A DNA stretch of 53,219 nt, from the NCBI GenBank assembly GCA_930990965.1, contig CAKNRQ010000012.1, positions 1 through 53,219 on the forward strand. The letters run 5' to 3'. Source of the stretch: an uncultured Clostridia bacterium. Its GTDB lineage: Bacteria > Bacillota > Clostridia > Oscillospirales > Oscillospiraceae. The notes under the pieces are model-generated. The model was not told where the DNA came from, did no database searches, and saw only the letters and a list, made by a program, of their open reading frames with translations. Below are positions 16,299 through 24,666 of the stretch, piece after piece. How positions within the stretch are numbered: position 1 is the first letter of the stretch; each line of letters begins with the position of its first letter. The translations under genes were made by a program, and so were the position numbers.

Positions 16299-16825
16299 TT
16301 AGGGCCGCGGTTATCGTGTCCGGAGACGGACCGGAGATTCAAAATCTGCTCGACGGCAATTACTTTCACGAGGTGCCGGGCCTGGAGATAGCCGGAGTTG
16401 TGGCCACCAGCTCCGAATCGGGTGCGCTGCTGCGCGCCAAAAGCGCCAACGTGCCCGCCTATTGCGTGGACTCGGCCATTTTCCCGAACGCGGCCACCTT
16501 TACCCGCGCGCTCCTGACAAAGTTGCAGGACATAGACGCGCTGCTGGCCGTGCTTGTGGCAGTCTCGCCGGAGCCCGGCGAGAGCTTCTACCGCGAGTAC
16601 TCGGGCCGCTGCGTCTGCCTGCGTCTGGAACGCGACGGCGGCTCGCTCTATGCCACGGCCATATTAGCTGACGCCGACGGCAGCGAGGCGCGCAGGCTGG
16701 GCAGCGTGAGCGTACCGCTTGTGCCAGGAGAGACCGCTGCCGGAGCCCGCCGCCGCCTCGCGCAAAACGGGGCCGGCGAGTTGCTGACCGGGGCGCTCAA
16801 GCGCTACATGAGGGAGTGCCACTGA
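16295..16825 (+). CDS. PurN-like (formyltransferase-fold) protein, probably inactive
   Basis: A 176-residue protein whose ATG overlaps the csaB stop (ATGA). The N-terminal 100 residues resemble phosphoribosylglycinamide formyltransferase: AAVIVSGDGPEIQNLLD, the Rossmann pattern IAGVVATSSESGALLRAKSANVPAY and LTKLQDIDALLAVLVAVSPEPGESFYREYSGRCV. The catalytic segment that follows in PurN (Asn-x-His-Pro-Ser, then a late Asp) is missing: CLRLERDGG stands in its place. It is therefore probably a non-purine or non-catalytic relative. The coupling to a wall-polymer enzyme is unexplained. Confidence 0.55.
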   Translation: MIRAAVIVSGDGPEIQNLLDGNYFHEVPGLEIAGVVATSSESGALLRAKSANVPAYCVDSAIFPNAATFTRALLTKLQDIDALLAVLVAVSPEPGESFYREYSGRCVCLRLERDGGSLYATAILADADGSEARRLGSVSVPLVPGETAAGARRRLAQNGAGELLTGALKRYMRECH

Positions 16826-16827
16826 CC

Positions 16828-17388
16828 TCACGCCTCTTCGGCGAGTTTGCGGAGCGTGTCCTCATTTGAGAGTTTGCGCACTTCGGCCAGGAAGGGGAAG
16901 GGCGCGCAATCTTCCACGCCGTAAGTCAGGTTGAGCGTTTTTTCAAGCTCTATCCAGGTGGAGAGCGGGGCCTCGTTGTGTTGTATGACGGCCTCCAGGC
17001 GGTCGAGGGCCTTATAGAACTTGGCCTCGGGCGTCTGCCTCTCCTCCATCTCGGCGTAGAGTGTGTCGAGCTTGCCCTGCATATCGGGCAGCCTGGCCGT
17101 CAGGGAGTGGATGGCGTCGAGCTCCGTGCTCTCGTCGCGCTCGGTTTTGAGGAAACTAGGTATGTCGCCCGTGACGGCCTCGCCCCAGTCGTGGATGAGG
17201 CACATTTTGAGCACGCGGACCATGTCCAGCTCAGGGAACTCGTCCTCCAGCAGCAGCGCCATGCAGCACACGCGGAAGGTGTGCTCGGCCACGCTCTCGC
17301 GCCTTCCGGTGTGAGTCCAGCCGTGGCGGGTGTTGCACTTCATGTTCTCCAGGACGTGGAGAAAATCCATAAATTCAGCAGGTTTCAC
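16828..17388 (-). CDS. HD-domain phosphohydrolase (YfbR-like)
   Basis: A 186-residue protein with GTG start 17388 behind AAGGGGG. It is an HD-superfamily hydrolase of the HD_3 type: ESVAEHTFRV carries the first His, CLIHDWGEAVTGDIP holds the HD pair, and KALDRLEAVIQH contains the last Asp. Close relatives are 5'-deoxynucleotidases and related metal-dependent phosphohydrolases. It is cytoplasmic, monocistronic, and convergent with the PurN-like gene with only two bases between stops. Confidence 0.85.
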   Translation of the reverse strand: MKPAEFMDFLHVLENMKCNTRHGWTHTGRRESVAEHTFRVCCMALLLEDEFPELDMVRVLKMCLIHDWGEAVTGDIPSFLKTERDESTELDAIHSLTARLPDMQGKLDTLYAEMEERQTPEAKFYKALDRLEAVIQHNEAPLSTWIELEKTLNLTYGVEDCAPFPFLAEVRKLSNEDTLRKLAEEA

Positions 17389-17457
17389 GTGATTTAACCC
17401 CCTTCGCGCAACATACTAACACGGCGCGGCGGGTTTTGCAACTTGAGAGGTGAGCAC

Positions 17458-18735
17458 ATGATAAGACTCCATAACGCCCGTATCATGCCCATGAGCTCGG
17501 ATTGCTCCGTATTTGAGGGCGAGCTCTGGACGGACGGCGGCAAGATAAGCTACGTGGGCCCGGCCGTGAAGGAGGGCCTGCCCCAATTTGAGCGGGAAAT
17601 CGACCTCGGCGGAGACCTGGTGATACCGGGTTTTAAGAACGCGCACGCCCACTCGGCGATGACCTTCCTGCGCTCTTTCGCAGACGACCTGCCGCTGCAG
17701 AGCTGGCTCTTCGACAAGGTCTTCCCGCTGGAGGACAGGCTGACTCCCGAGGCGGTCTACGCCTTCACGCGCTTGGCCGTGCTGGAGTACATCTCCGGCG
17801 GCATAACGGCCAGCTTCGACATGTACTTCCACCGCGACGCATACGCCCAGGCCAACATAGACAGCGGCTTCCGCACCGTGATATGCGGCGCGCTCTCGGC
17901 CGGGGACAAAATATCTATTGCGGCCGACGACTACAAGAAATACAACGCTATGGGCGAGCTGATAGGATACCTGCCCGGCGTACACGCCGAGTACACCGCC
18001 GACGAGGCGCTGCTGCGCGGCATGAGCGAGCTGGTACACGAGCTCAAAAGCCCATTCTGGACGCACAACAGCGAGACAAAGAGCGAGGTTGACGGCTGCA
18101 TAGAGCGGCACGGCACAACCCCGACAAAGTATCTGGACTCGCTGGGGCTCTTCGACTACGGCGGCGGCGGTTACCACTGCGTGTGGTTCGACGAGAGCGA
18201 CATGGACATCTTTGCAAAGCGCGGACTCTGGGCGGTCACCTGCCCGGCGTCCAACGCCAAACTGGCCAGCGGTACTGCCCCGCTGGGCCACTTCGCCAGC
18301 CGCGGCGTGAAGCTCGCCGTAGGCACGGACGGCCCTGCCTCGAACAACGCCCTCGACATGTTCCGCGAGATGTATCTGGCCTGCGTGCTGCAAAAGCTCG
18401 CGCTCTCCGACGCGGCGGCCTGCCCGGCCGAGAACATCCTGATGGCGGCCTGCTCCGGCGGCGCGAAGGCCATGGGCCTTGAAAACTGCGACAGCCTCGC
18501 TGTGGGCAAGGCGGCCGACCTCGCGGTTATAAACCTGCACCGGCCCAACATGAGGCCCATACACGACCTGGCCAAAAACCTCGTCTACGCCGGTACGCGC
18601 GACAACGTGCGCCTGACGATGATAGCCGGGCGCATACTCTACGAGAACGGCGAATTCTTCGTCGGCGACGACCCCGAGCACATCTACGCCGAGGCCGAGC
18701 GCTGTACTAAGGAGCTGATCGGCAATGACGCTTGA
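17458..18735 (+). CDS. amidohydrolase, MTA/SAH deaminase-like
   Basis: A 425-residue metal-dependent hydrolase; GAGAGGTGA precedes ATG 17458. It has a composite beta-sandwich plus TIM-barrel: GDLVIPGFKNAHAHSAMTFLR has the HxH metal ligands, HNSETKSE the third His region, and GTDGPASNN the conserved Asp; GKAADLAVINL closes the sandwich. The layout fits the cytosine/MTA-adenosine/TRZ deaminase branch. It begins a rightward operon with a dipeptidase, a cupin and a MarR regulator, and overlaps the dipeptidase by 11 bases. The exact substrate is not determinable. Confidence 0.88.
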   Translation: MIRLHNARIMPMSSDCSVFEGELWTDGGKISYVGPAVKEGLPQFEREIDLGGDLVIPGFKNAHAHSAMTFLRSFADDLPLQSWLFDKVFPLEDRLTPEAVYAFTRLAVLEYISGGITASFDMYFHRDAYAQANIDSGFRTVICGALSAGDKISIAADDYKKYNAMGELIGYLPGVHAEYTADEALLRGMSELVHELKSPFWTHNSETKSEVDGCIERHGTTPTKYLDSLGLFDYGGGGYHCVWFDESDMDIFAKRGLWAVTCPASNAKLASGTAPLGHFASRGVKLAVGTDGPASNNALDMFREMYLACVLQKLALSDAAACPAENILMAACSGGAKAMGLENCDSLAVGKAADLAVINLHRPNMRPIHDLAKNLVYAGTRDNVRLTMIAGRILYENGEFFVGDDPEHIYAEAERCTKELIGNDA

Positions 18736-20137
18736 GGAGCGCATATCAGCGTGGATAGACGCGCATGAAGATGAATTGCTGCGCGACATCGCGCGGCTTG
18801 TGGCCGTGCCGAGCGTGAAAGGTGAGGCCGCGCCCGGCGCGCCATTCGGGACGGAGACCCGCCGCGCCCTGGACGGGGCGGTGGCGCTCTGCCGCGAGTA
18901 CGGCTTTGAGACCGCCATCTACGGCGGCGCAATAGCCACGGCTGATTACAACTCGAAACCCGCCGCGCTCGACATACTCGGCCATCTCGACGTGGTGGCC
19001 CCGGGCGACGGCTGGGACAGCGACCCGTACACTCTCACGAGGCGTGGCGACGGCTGCGCCTACGGCCGGGGCGTGGACGACGACAAGGGACCCGTGGTCA
19101 TGGCGCTCTACGCCATGCGCTGCCTGCGCGAGCTGGGGATAGAGCTGCGTAACGGCTGCCGCCTCATAATGGGCACTGACGAGGAGAGCGGCTCCGGCGA
19201 CCTGCCTTACTACTACTCGGAGCACGCAAGCGCGCCGAACACCTTCACCCCCGACACGGGCTTCCCCGTATACAATACGGAAAAGGGCCGCTACCGGCCC
19301 GCCATACGCCGCACATGGCCTGCGTCCGCGGAGAGTCAGCCGCGGCTTGTGAGCGCGTCGGGCGGCATACGCATAAACGTTGTGCCGGGCGAGGCCGGAG
19401 CGCTCGTCGCCGGACTTGACGCCCCCGGCGTCATGCGCCTCGGCGCTGCAAAGGCCGATGAGTGCGGCGTTGAGCTCTTCTGCGAAGACACGCCGGAGGG
19501 CTGCCGCGTGCTGGTGCGCGGCAGGCAGTCCCACGCCGCCGAGCCCTGGGACGGTGTGAACGCCGTGACGGCGCTCTGGGCGGTTATAGCCAGCCTGCCG
19601 CTCTGCGGAGCGGAGTATGAGACGGTCTGCGCCCTGGCGCGGCTCTTCCCGCACGGAGATTGGCGCGGCGCGGGCTGCGGCATAGCTCAGGCTGACGGGC
19701 TCTCGGGCGAGCTCACCATATCCGCGAACCTCTTCGAGCTCGCAAACGGGGCTGCGCAAGTGCAGTTTGACTCCCGCGTGCCGCTGTGCGCAACGGAGGA
19801 GAATTGCCGCAGCGTATTTGAAAAGGAGCTCTCTGCTGCCGGTTTCAAAGTCGAGGGCGAGATGCACCCGGGACACCACACCAGCGGCGAGGGAGAGTTT
19901 GTGCGCACGCTGCTAGAGTGCTATGAGCACTACACCGGCGAGCGCGGCGAGTGCCTCTCCACCGGCGGCGGCACTTACGTGCATGACATACCCGGCGGCG
20001 TCGGCTTCGGGGCCTTTATGCCCGGCTTCGATACGCGCCTGCACGGGGCCAACGAACGTATTCGCGTCCGTGACGCGCTTACGGCCAGCAAGATTTTCGC
20101 GCTGGCGATAGTGAAGATATGCAATAAGGAGGACTAG
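18725..20137 (+). CDS. M20 family dipeptidase (PepV/Sapep-like)
   Basis: A 470-residue metallopeptidase. The zinc/manganese site shows as DILGHLDVVAPGDGW (first His), YGRGVDDDKGPVVM (bridging Asp), GTDEESGSGDLPYY (catalytic Glu and ligand Glu) and a late His in GFDTRLHGANERI. A lid domain is inserted between (about 200-370), as in PepV-type enzymes. It would cleave Xaa dipeptides in the cytoplasm. Its start lies inside the end of the amidohydrolase gene. Four bases separate it from the cupin gene. Confidence 0.9.
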   Translation: MTLEERISAWIDAHEDELLRDIARLVAVPSVKGEAAPGAPFGTETRRALDGAVALCREYGFETAIYGGAIATADYNSKPAALDILGHLDVVAPGDGWDSDPYTLTRRGDGCAYGRGVDDDKGPVVMALYAMRCLRELGIELRNGCRLIMGTDEESGSGDLPYYYSEHASAPNTFTPDTGFPVYNTEKGRYRPAIRRTWPASAESQPRLVSASGGIRINVVPGEAGALVAGLDAPGVMRLGAAKADECGVELFCEDTPEGCRVLVRGRQSHAAEPWDGVNAVTALWAVIASLPLCGAEYETVCALARLFPHGDWRGAGCGIAQADGLSGELTISANLFELANGAAQVQFDSRVPLCATEENCRSVFEKELSAAGFKVEGEMHPGHHTSGEGEFVRTLLECYEHYTGERGECLSTGGGTYVHDIPGGVGFGAFMPGFDTRLHGANERIRVRDALTASKIFALAIVKICNKED

Positions 20138-20140
20138 ACT

Positions 20141-20491
20141 ATGGTAACTAGAAAAGCCGACCGCGAGGTCATCAAAAAAGAACACGTATTCGGTGGAGAG
20201 GGCTATATCACCAACGTAATAATCGAGCCGAGCGAGGTCATGTACGGCAAGAACCGCCTCTTCCAGCACAGCACTCTCACCAAGGGCAGCGAGGTCGCAT
20301 ATCACGAGCACCACGGCGACGGCGAGGTCTATTACATCCTCACCGGCGAGGGCGAGTTCAACGACAACGGCACCGTCACCACCGTGAAGGCCGGGGACGC
20401 ATGCTGGACCGGCGACGGCGAGGGCCACAGCCTCAAGTGCATAAGCGACGAGCCGCTTGAGTTCATCGCGCTCGTAGTGTACAGCAAATGA
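20141..20491 (+). CDS. cupin-domain protein
   Basis: A 116-residue single cupin with AAGGAGGACTA before its ATG. Both cupin motifs are present: the first as SEVAYHEHHGDGEVYYILTGEGE (two His and a Glu as metal ligands) and the second around GDACWTGDGEGHSLKCIS (fourth His). Such small cupins act as metal-dependent isomerases or ligand sensors. It overlaps the MarR gene by four bases, which suggests a link between the two: it may handle the ligand that MarR senses (inference). Confidence 0.85.
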   Translation: MVTRKADREVIKKEHVFGGEGYITNVIIEPSEVMYGKNRLFQHSTLTKGSEVAYHEHHGDGEVYYILTGEGEFNDNGTVTTVKAGDACWTGDGEGHSLKCISDEPLEFIALVVYSK

Positions 20492-20943
20492 GTGACGGAC
20501 TCGGCTTCCACTTCCGGCAGGTCTACGAGCGGCTGAAGTTGGAGTTCTACCACGAGGTCTTTTGCGCCGGGCATGAGCGCGACGCCGCCCTCTCGGCCGT
20601 CGAGGCTTTCTCACTTGAGGTCATCGACCAGCTAGGGAAGCCGACTATAGGCGAGTTCGCAGAGTTTCTCAACATCTCGCGCTCCAACGCCACATATAAA
20701 GTCGCAAACCTTATACGGCTCGGATACCTGCGCAAAGAGCGCTCGGGGCCGGACCGGCGCGAGTCCTACCTTGTGCTGACGGACAAGTACTACGCCAACG
20801 CCGCGCTGATGGACGACTACGTCGCCGCGCTCGTTGAGCGCATACGCGCGCGTTTCACCCCGCAGGAGACAGCGGAGTTTTCTCGCATGCTGTCCATCAT
20901 TGCCGGCGAGCTCATGCCGCTCGATGCCAATGACGGCAAGTAA
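20488..20943 (+). CDS. MarR family transcriptional regulator
   Basis: A 151-residue winged-helix protein. The DNA-binding region is KPTIGEFAEFLNISRSNATYKVANLIRLGYLRKERSGPDRRESYLVLTDK, including the recognition helix and the wing with the DRRE-type motif. Helical dimerisation regions lie on both sides. It is the last gene of the amidohydrolase-dipeptidase-cupin operon and most likely regulates it. It is followed by an intrinsic terminator. Confidence 0.9.
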   Translation: MSDGLGFHFRQVYERLKLEFYHEVFCAGHERDAALSAVEAFSLEVIDQLGKPTIGEFAEFLNISRSNATYKVANLIRLGYLRKERSGPDRRESYLVLTDKYYANAALMDDYVAALVERIRARFTPQETAEFSRMLSIIAGELMPLDANDGK

Positions 20944-20949
20944 AAAAGT

Positions 20950-20979
20950 ACGGCCTGGAAGAGATTCCGGGCCGTTTTT
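20950..20979 (+). terminator. terminator of the amidohydrolase operon
   Basis: Stem ACGGCC...GGCCGT with an inner GGAA/TTCC pair and GAGA loop, then five T, seven bases after the MarR stop. Confidence 0.88.
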
Positions 20980-21063
20980 CAAAATTTGAACGCCGCCGGT
21001 GTAACAAAACCCACGAAAGCACGTCATAGCAATATGAAGGGACTTTGAAGGGGAGGTACGGTT

Positions 21064-22776
21064 ATGAAGAAACTTACAGCCATCGCGCTTGCACTCGTCA
21101 TGTTGGTACTGGCGGCCTGCGGCGTGCAGCAGACGCCCGTAACGGCCACGGAGCTGCCGGGCGAGAGCGCGGAGCCAACATACTTGCCGCCCGAACCGTT
21201 TGCGGAGAGCGCTGCCAAGGAGGGCACGGACTACACCCTCGAGCGCTATGAGTTTACGGACGGGTACTATACATTCAATAACGGGGCGCTCTGGAAGAGC
21301 CTCGACGCCGTGCCCATGAACAGCGGCACGCATTGGGGCATATATGAACTCTCCGGCGGCGAGGCAAAGCAGCTCGAGCCGCGCACGTTCTCGGCCGATG
21401 TTGAGCTCTCCGGCGAGACTAAGCACGTGGAGTTCGAGTGGTGCGACTACCTCGGCCGCGTCAATATAAGCTACAGCGACCCAAGCCTCGAAGCCGAAAT
21501 CTACTCCAACGACTTCTACGACTGCACGCCTGAGCGCATGCTTTTGGGGCTCTACGATTTTGCTGACGGCGGCAGCCTTTTCTATTACCCCGTGCTTGCA
21601 AATCTCGAGACGGGCGAGGTGAGCGATGTGCTCGCGGACAAGGCGCCGGAGCACATAGTGTCTGCTCAGCTTACGCCGGACGGGGACATGGTGCTCGGCT
21701 GCCAGGAGGACTTACAATCTCCCATAAGCTGGCACTATTTAGACCTCGAGACGGGTGAAATGGAGGACATAACCGACATAGTGCCAGCGTCGGACGGGCA
21801 GCTGGCGAGCATATACTGCACGCCGCTGGGCGGCGGCGTCCTCGCGTTTTATGCCGCCGGCGAGTATCCGGAGGGCACGTCGAACTATGTCGAGCTCGTC
21901 TACCGCACCAATATAAACGAGGGCACGCTCGCGCGAATTGGCAGAGAGGACGACATGGACACGGACGTGTACCGCGGGGAGAACTGCTCAAGGTATGTGC
22001 TCATGCTGCACAACACCGGCTTGAGAGTTGCGGACATTCTCACCGGCGAAGTCTCGCCCATCATGGCCTTGCCGGGGCACTTCACGGTCTGCTACAGCCC
22101 GGACGGCACCAGGGCCCTGCTCATGCTCTACGAGGGTACCACATACAGCGGCCTGAAGCTCGTGGACTTTGCCGCGCGCAGCGTGAGCGATATCGCCCCG
22201 CCGGAGGACTTCGCCCTCACGGATATGGAGAGCCATGCCGCGCCGAGGGTCTGCTGGCTGACGGATGAGAGCTTCGCTCTGGATAACGGCGGCTATTGGG
22301 ATTTGAAGGCCTGGGTCTACACCCTCGCCGGTGACGGCGATGTGAGCGTGGACCCCGCCGACTACGGTATAAGCGAGGCCGAGCTGAGCGGCGCGCCTCT
22401 GCCTGATTTCTACGCCATGCCCATCGAGGCGCTGGGAGCCTATTATCTCAACAGCGACGGAGGCCCCAGCGAGGGCGCGCAGGAGGCGCTCTACCGCCGC
22501 TTTGTCTACGACAGCGAGGGAGTGTTGAGTTATCTCGCCGCGCTGGGAGGCATGCCCTCGCCGCACTTCCCTGGCGAGAGCGCGGCCGGGCAGATATGCC
22601 GTGCCATAGCCAGCTTCAGCGCCTGGGTGGAGGACAGCGAGCTCTTTGGCGGTATGCTTGAGAACCTGGCCAGGGAGTATCCGGACGGAGCATACGGCGA
22701 GCTCATAGACAGCATAGCCGCATACCGTGAGGACGCGCTGGCTATGGCAGAGGGAACTTCGACTCAATCCACTTGA
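21064..22776 (+). CDS. lipoprotein, probable beta-propeller
   Basis: A 570-residue protein with GGGGAGGT before the ATG. The signal MKKLTAIALALVMLVLAACG has a lipobox with Cys about 19, so it should be anchored outside the membrane. The middle has TolB/WD40-like strand motifs: LTPDGDMVLGCQEDL, YLDLETGEMEDITDI, CYSPDGTRALLMLYEG and LVDFAARSVSDIAPP. A helical domain fills the last 120 residues. I do not recognise a named family. The next gene is an SLH wall protein, so both belong to the cell surface. Confidence 0.7.
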   Translation: MKKLTAIALALVMLVLAACGVQQTPVTATELPGESAEPTYLPPEPFAESAAKEGTDYTLERYEFTDGYYTFNNGALWKSLDAVPMNSGTHWGIYELSGGEAKQLEPRTFSADVELSGETKHVEFEWCDYLGRVNISYSDPSLEAEIYSNDFYDCTPERMLLGLYDFADGGSLFYYPVLANLETGEVSDVLADKAPEHIVSAQLTPDGDMVLGCQEDLQSPISWHYLDLETGEMEDITDIVPASDGQLASIYCTPLGGGVLAFYAAGEYPEGTSNYVELVYRTNINEGTLARIGREDDMDTDVYRGENCSRYVLMLHNTGLRVADILTGEVSPIMALPGHFTVCYSPDGTRALLMLYEGTTYSGLKLVDFAARSVSDIAPPEDFALTDMESHAAPRVCWLTDESFALDNGGYWDLKAWVYTLAGDGDVSVDPADYGISEAELSGAPLPDFYAMPIEALGAYYLNSDGGPSEGAQEALYRRFVYDSEGVLSYLAALGGMPSPHFPGESAAGQICRAIASFSAWVEDSELFGGMLENLAREYPDGAYGELIDSIAAYREDALAMAEGTSTQST

Positions 22777-22802
22777 CCGCGCAAAGACGCTTCTGCTATG
22801 AT
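22773..22802 (+). promoter_or_regulatory. promoter of the SLH deacetylase gene
   Basis: TTGACC (22773-22778, overlapping the lipoprotein stop), 18-base spacer, TATGAT (22797-22802). Confidence 0.55.
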
Positions 22803-22879
22803 ATATATGTGATATTGCCGCGCGTTTTCAAGGCGCTCGGCAATACAGTTATATCTGTTGGAAGAAAGAGGTGCGGGAA

Positions 22880-24568
22880 TTGAGGAAGAAGTTAGCCGCT
22901 CTTTTGTTGTGTATGTGTATGGTGCTGAGCATTGTGCCTGCGGCTGCTGCGGCAGACGGGGGCTGGAGCGTGGAGAGCGCCACCTGGCAGGACGAGAATA
23001 GCGTAATGCTCATCTGGGACGGATATGACGGAGGCGCGAGCTACAACATCTACCGTTCCGACAGCGCTGACGGGAGATATGAGCTCATCGGCACGAGCTC
23101 GGTTACCTCCTACTTAGATGGAACGGCCGAGTGGCCGGAGGCCATGTACTACACCGTGGAGCCCGTTGCGGCAGACGGCACGGCGCTCATTCGCAGCGCC
23201 CCGATCCAGGCGGGTACGAACGAGCGGCATGTCAGCCGCGTCTCGGTGATAATGTACCACAACTTCATAACCGAGGCCGACGAGGCCGAGGGCGTGGAGT
23301 TTGAGGAGTACTCCCTGCGTCCTGAGGATTTCGAGGCAGATTTGCAGTACCTGAGAGATAACGGCTACACCACGATAACCTCCGACGACGTCATAGACTA
23401 CATAAACGGCGTCAAGCCCCTGCCTGCGAAGGCTGTCATTATCTCCATCGACGACGGCACTGAGGGCGTGTATAAAAACGCCTGGCCGCTGCTGCGCGAA
23501 TACCGCGCGAAGGCCGACTTCAACCTTATAGGCGCGAACGTAGACGCGGCCTGGGAGACCGTGAACGAGGGCGGTACGCGCGTGGGGCAGAGCGCCCCCT
23601 ATTGCGTGTGGGAAGAGCTGGTAGACATGGAGGAGAGCGGCGAGATAAACCTGTGCAGCCACACTTACGGCCTGCATGTCTACAATAACGACGGCCGCAC
23701 CGGCGCTAACATGAAGGACGGCGAAACTCCGGAGGAGTACGCTACCGTGATCGCCGAGGACTACGCCCTGAGCGTGAGCTGCATCGGCGGCTGGACCGGG
23801 ACCGACCCCACGACGATGGCCTATCCATACTCCCGCCGCAGTGACACAACCGACGCGCTGATCCTGGCCAACACCGGCTACGAGATACTCATGGGCGGCG
23901 AGGGCGCCCGCGGCACGGCGGCCAACTACTTCGTGGATGGCGCCGACCCCGAGAGCCAGAAGCGCATCATGTCCCGTCCCTGCCGCATGGAGGGCAGCCC
24001 GATTTCCACCTACCTCGACGCCATTGACGCCACAGACGCCGCGGCCGGGGTGAACACCGGCGAGGACACGTTGAATCTCAGTGCCCAGCGCTGCGCCGAA
24101 ATAGCGCGCTGGTACAGTCCCTACTCCGACGTCGCAGGCAGTGCCTGGTACGCCGGGGCGGTGTACTACGCATATGTCAACGGCCTGCTGCTCGGAACCT
24201 CCTACACGCAGTTTGACCCGAACGGCTCCCTCAGCCGCGATATGACCGCCACGGTCCTCTCCCGCCTGGCGGGGGAGAACGAGGTCAATATTGCCGGGCT
24301 TGAAGGCGGGGAGGCCATAACCCGCGCGGAACTGGCCGGGGCCCTCTACGAGCTCGCCAAAGAGCTGGGCTATGACACCGCGGCCCGCAGCGCAACCGGG
24401 TTTGCCGACATGGACGCCGTGCCCGAAAAATTCGTTGACGCCGTGCTCTGGGCCGAGGCCAAGGGCATATTTGAGGGCGGGGAGGATGGTCGCCTGAGGC
24501 CGATGTCCGAGCTCACCCGAGCTGAGTTTGCCACGGTGCTCATGCGTTGGTGCACGCTCTACGCCTGA
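22880..24568 (+). CDS. SLH-anchored polysaccharide deacetylase
   Basis: About 562 residues. I chose TTG 22880 (MRKKLAALLLCMCMVLS) because GAGGTG lies seven bases upstream; GTG 22871 is also possible. The signal peptide ends near AAAAADGG. Residues about 30-110 look like a fibronectin-III unit (SYNIYRSDSADGRYELIG). A NodB-type deacetylase domain follows: VSVIMYHNF, AVIISIDDGTEG, INLCSHTYGLH and MAYPYSRRS. The C-terminal 150 residues are SLH motifs (YSDVAGSAWYAGAVYYAYVNGLL; FADMDAVPEKFVDAVLWAEAKGIFEGG). It should act on wall glycans while bound to pyruvylated polymer, the product of the CsaB domain encoded at 14076. Confidence 0.88.
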   Translation: MRKKLAALLLCMCMVLSIVPAAAAADGGWSVESATWQDENSVMLIWDGYDGGASYNIYRSDSADGRYELIGTSSVTSYLDGTAEWPEAMYYTVEPVAADGTALIRSAPIQAGTNERHVSRVSVIMYHNFITEADEAEGVEFEEYSLRPEDFEADLQYLRDNGYTTITSDDVIDYINGVKPLPAKAVIISIDDGTEGVYKNAWPLLREYRAKADFNLIGANVDAAWETVNEGGTRVGQSAPYCVWEELVDMEESGEINLCSHTYGLHVYNNDGRTGANMKDGETPEEYATVIAEDYALSVSCIGGWTGTDPTTMAYPYSRRSDTTDALILANTGYEILMGGEGARGTAANYFVDGADPESQKRIMSRPCRMEGSPISTYLDAIDATDAAAGVNTGEDTLNLSAQRCAEIARWYSPYSDVAGSAWYAGAVYYAYVNGLLLGTSYTQFDPNGSLSRDMTATVLSRLAGENEVNIAGLEGGEAITRAELAGALYELAKELGYDTAARSATGFADMDAVPEKFVDAVLWAEAKGIFEGGEDGRLRPMSELTRAEFATVLMRWCTLYA

Positions 24569-24581
24569 GTTTCATAACTGC

Positions 24582-24612
24582 GCTCCGGCCCTGAGGGGCC
24601 GGAGCTTTTTTA
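24582..24612 (+). terminator. terminator of the SLH deacetylase gene
   Basis: A ten-base-pair perfect stem (GCTCCGGCCC / GGGCCGGAGC) followed by a run of T. Confidence 0.92.
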
Positions 24613-24666
24613 TAGCCATATGCTGCGTGGAGTGCTATACTTGAGAAAAAGCCTTCGGAGGGAAAT

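Noticed and set aside
8860-19900. Many long antisense frames, several over 300 codons
   Set aside because: They mirror real genes in GC-rich DNA, lack ribosome sites and show the Ala/Arg/His/Val-rich composition of shadow frames.
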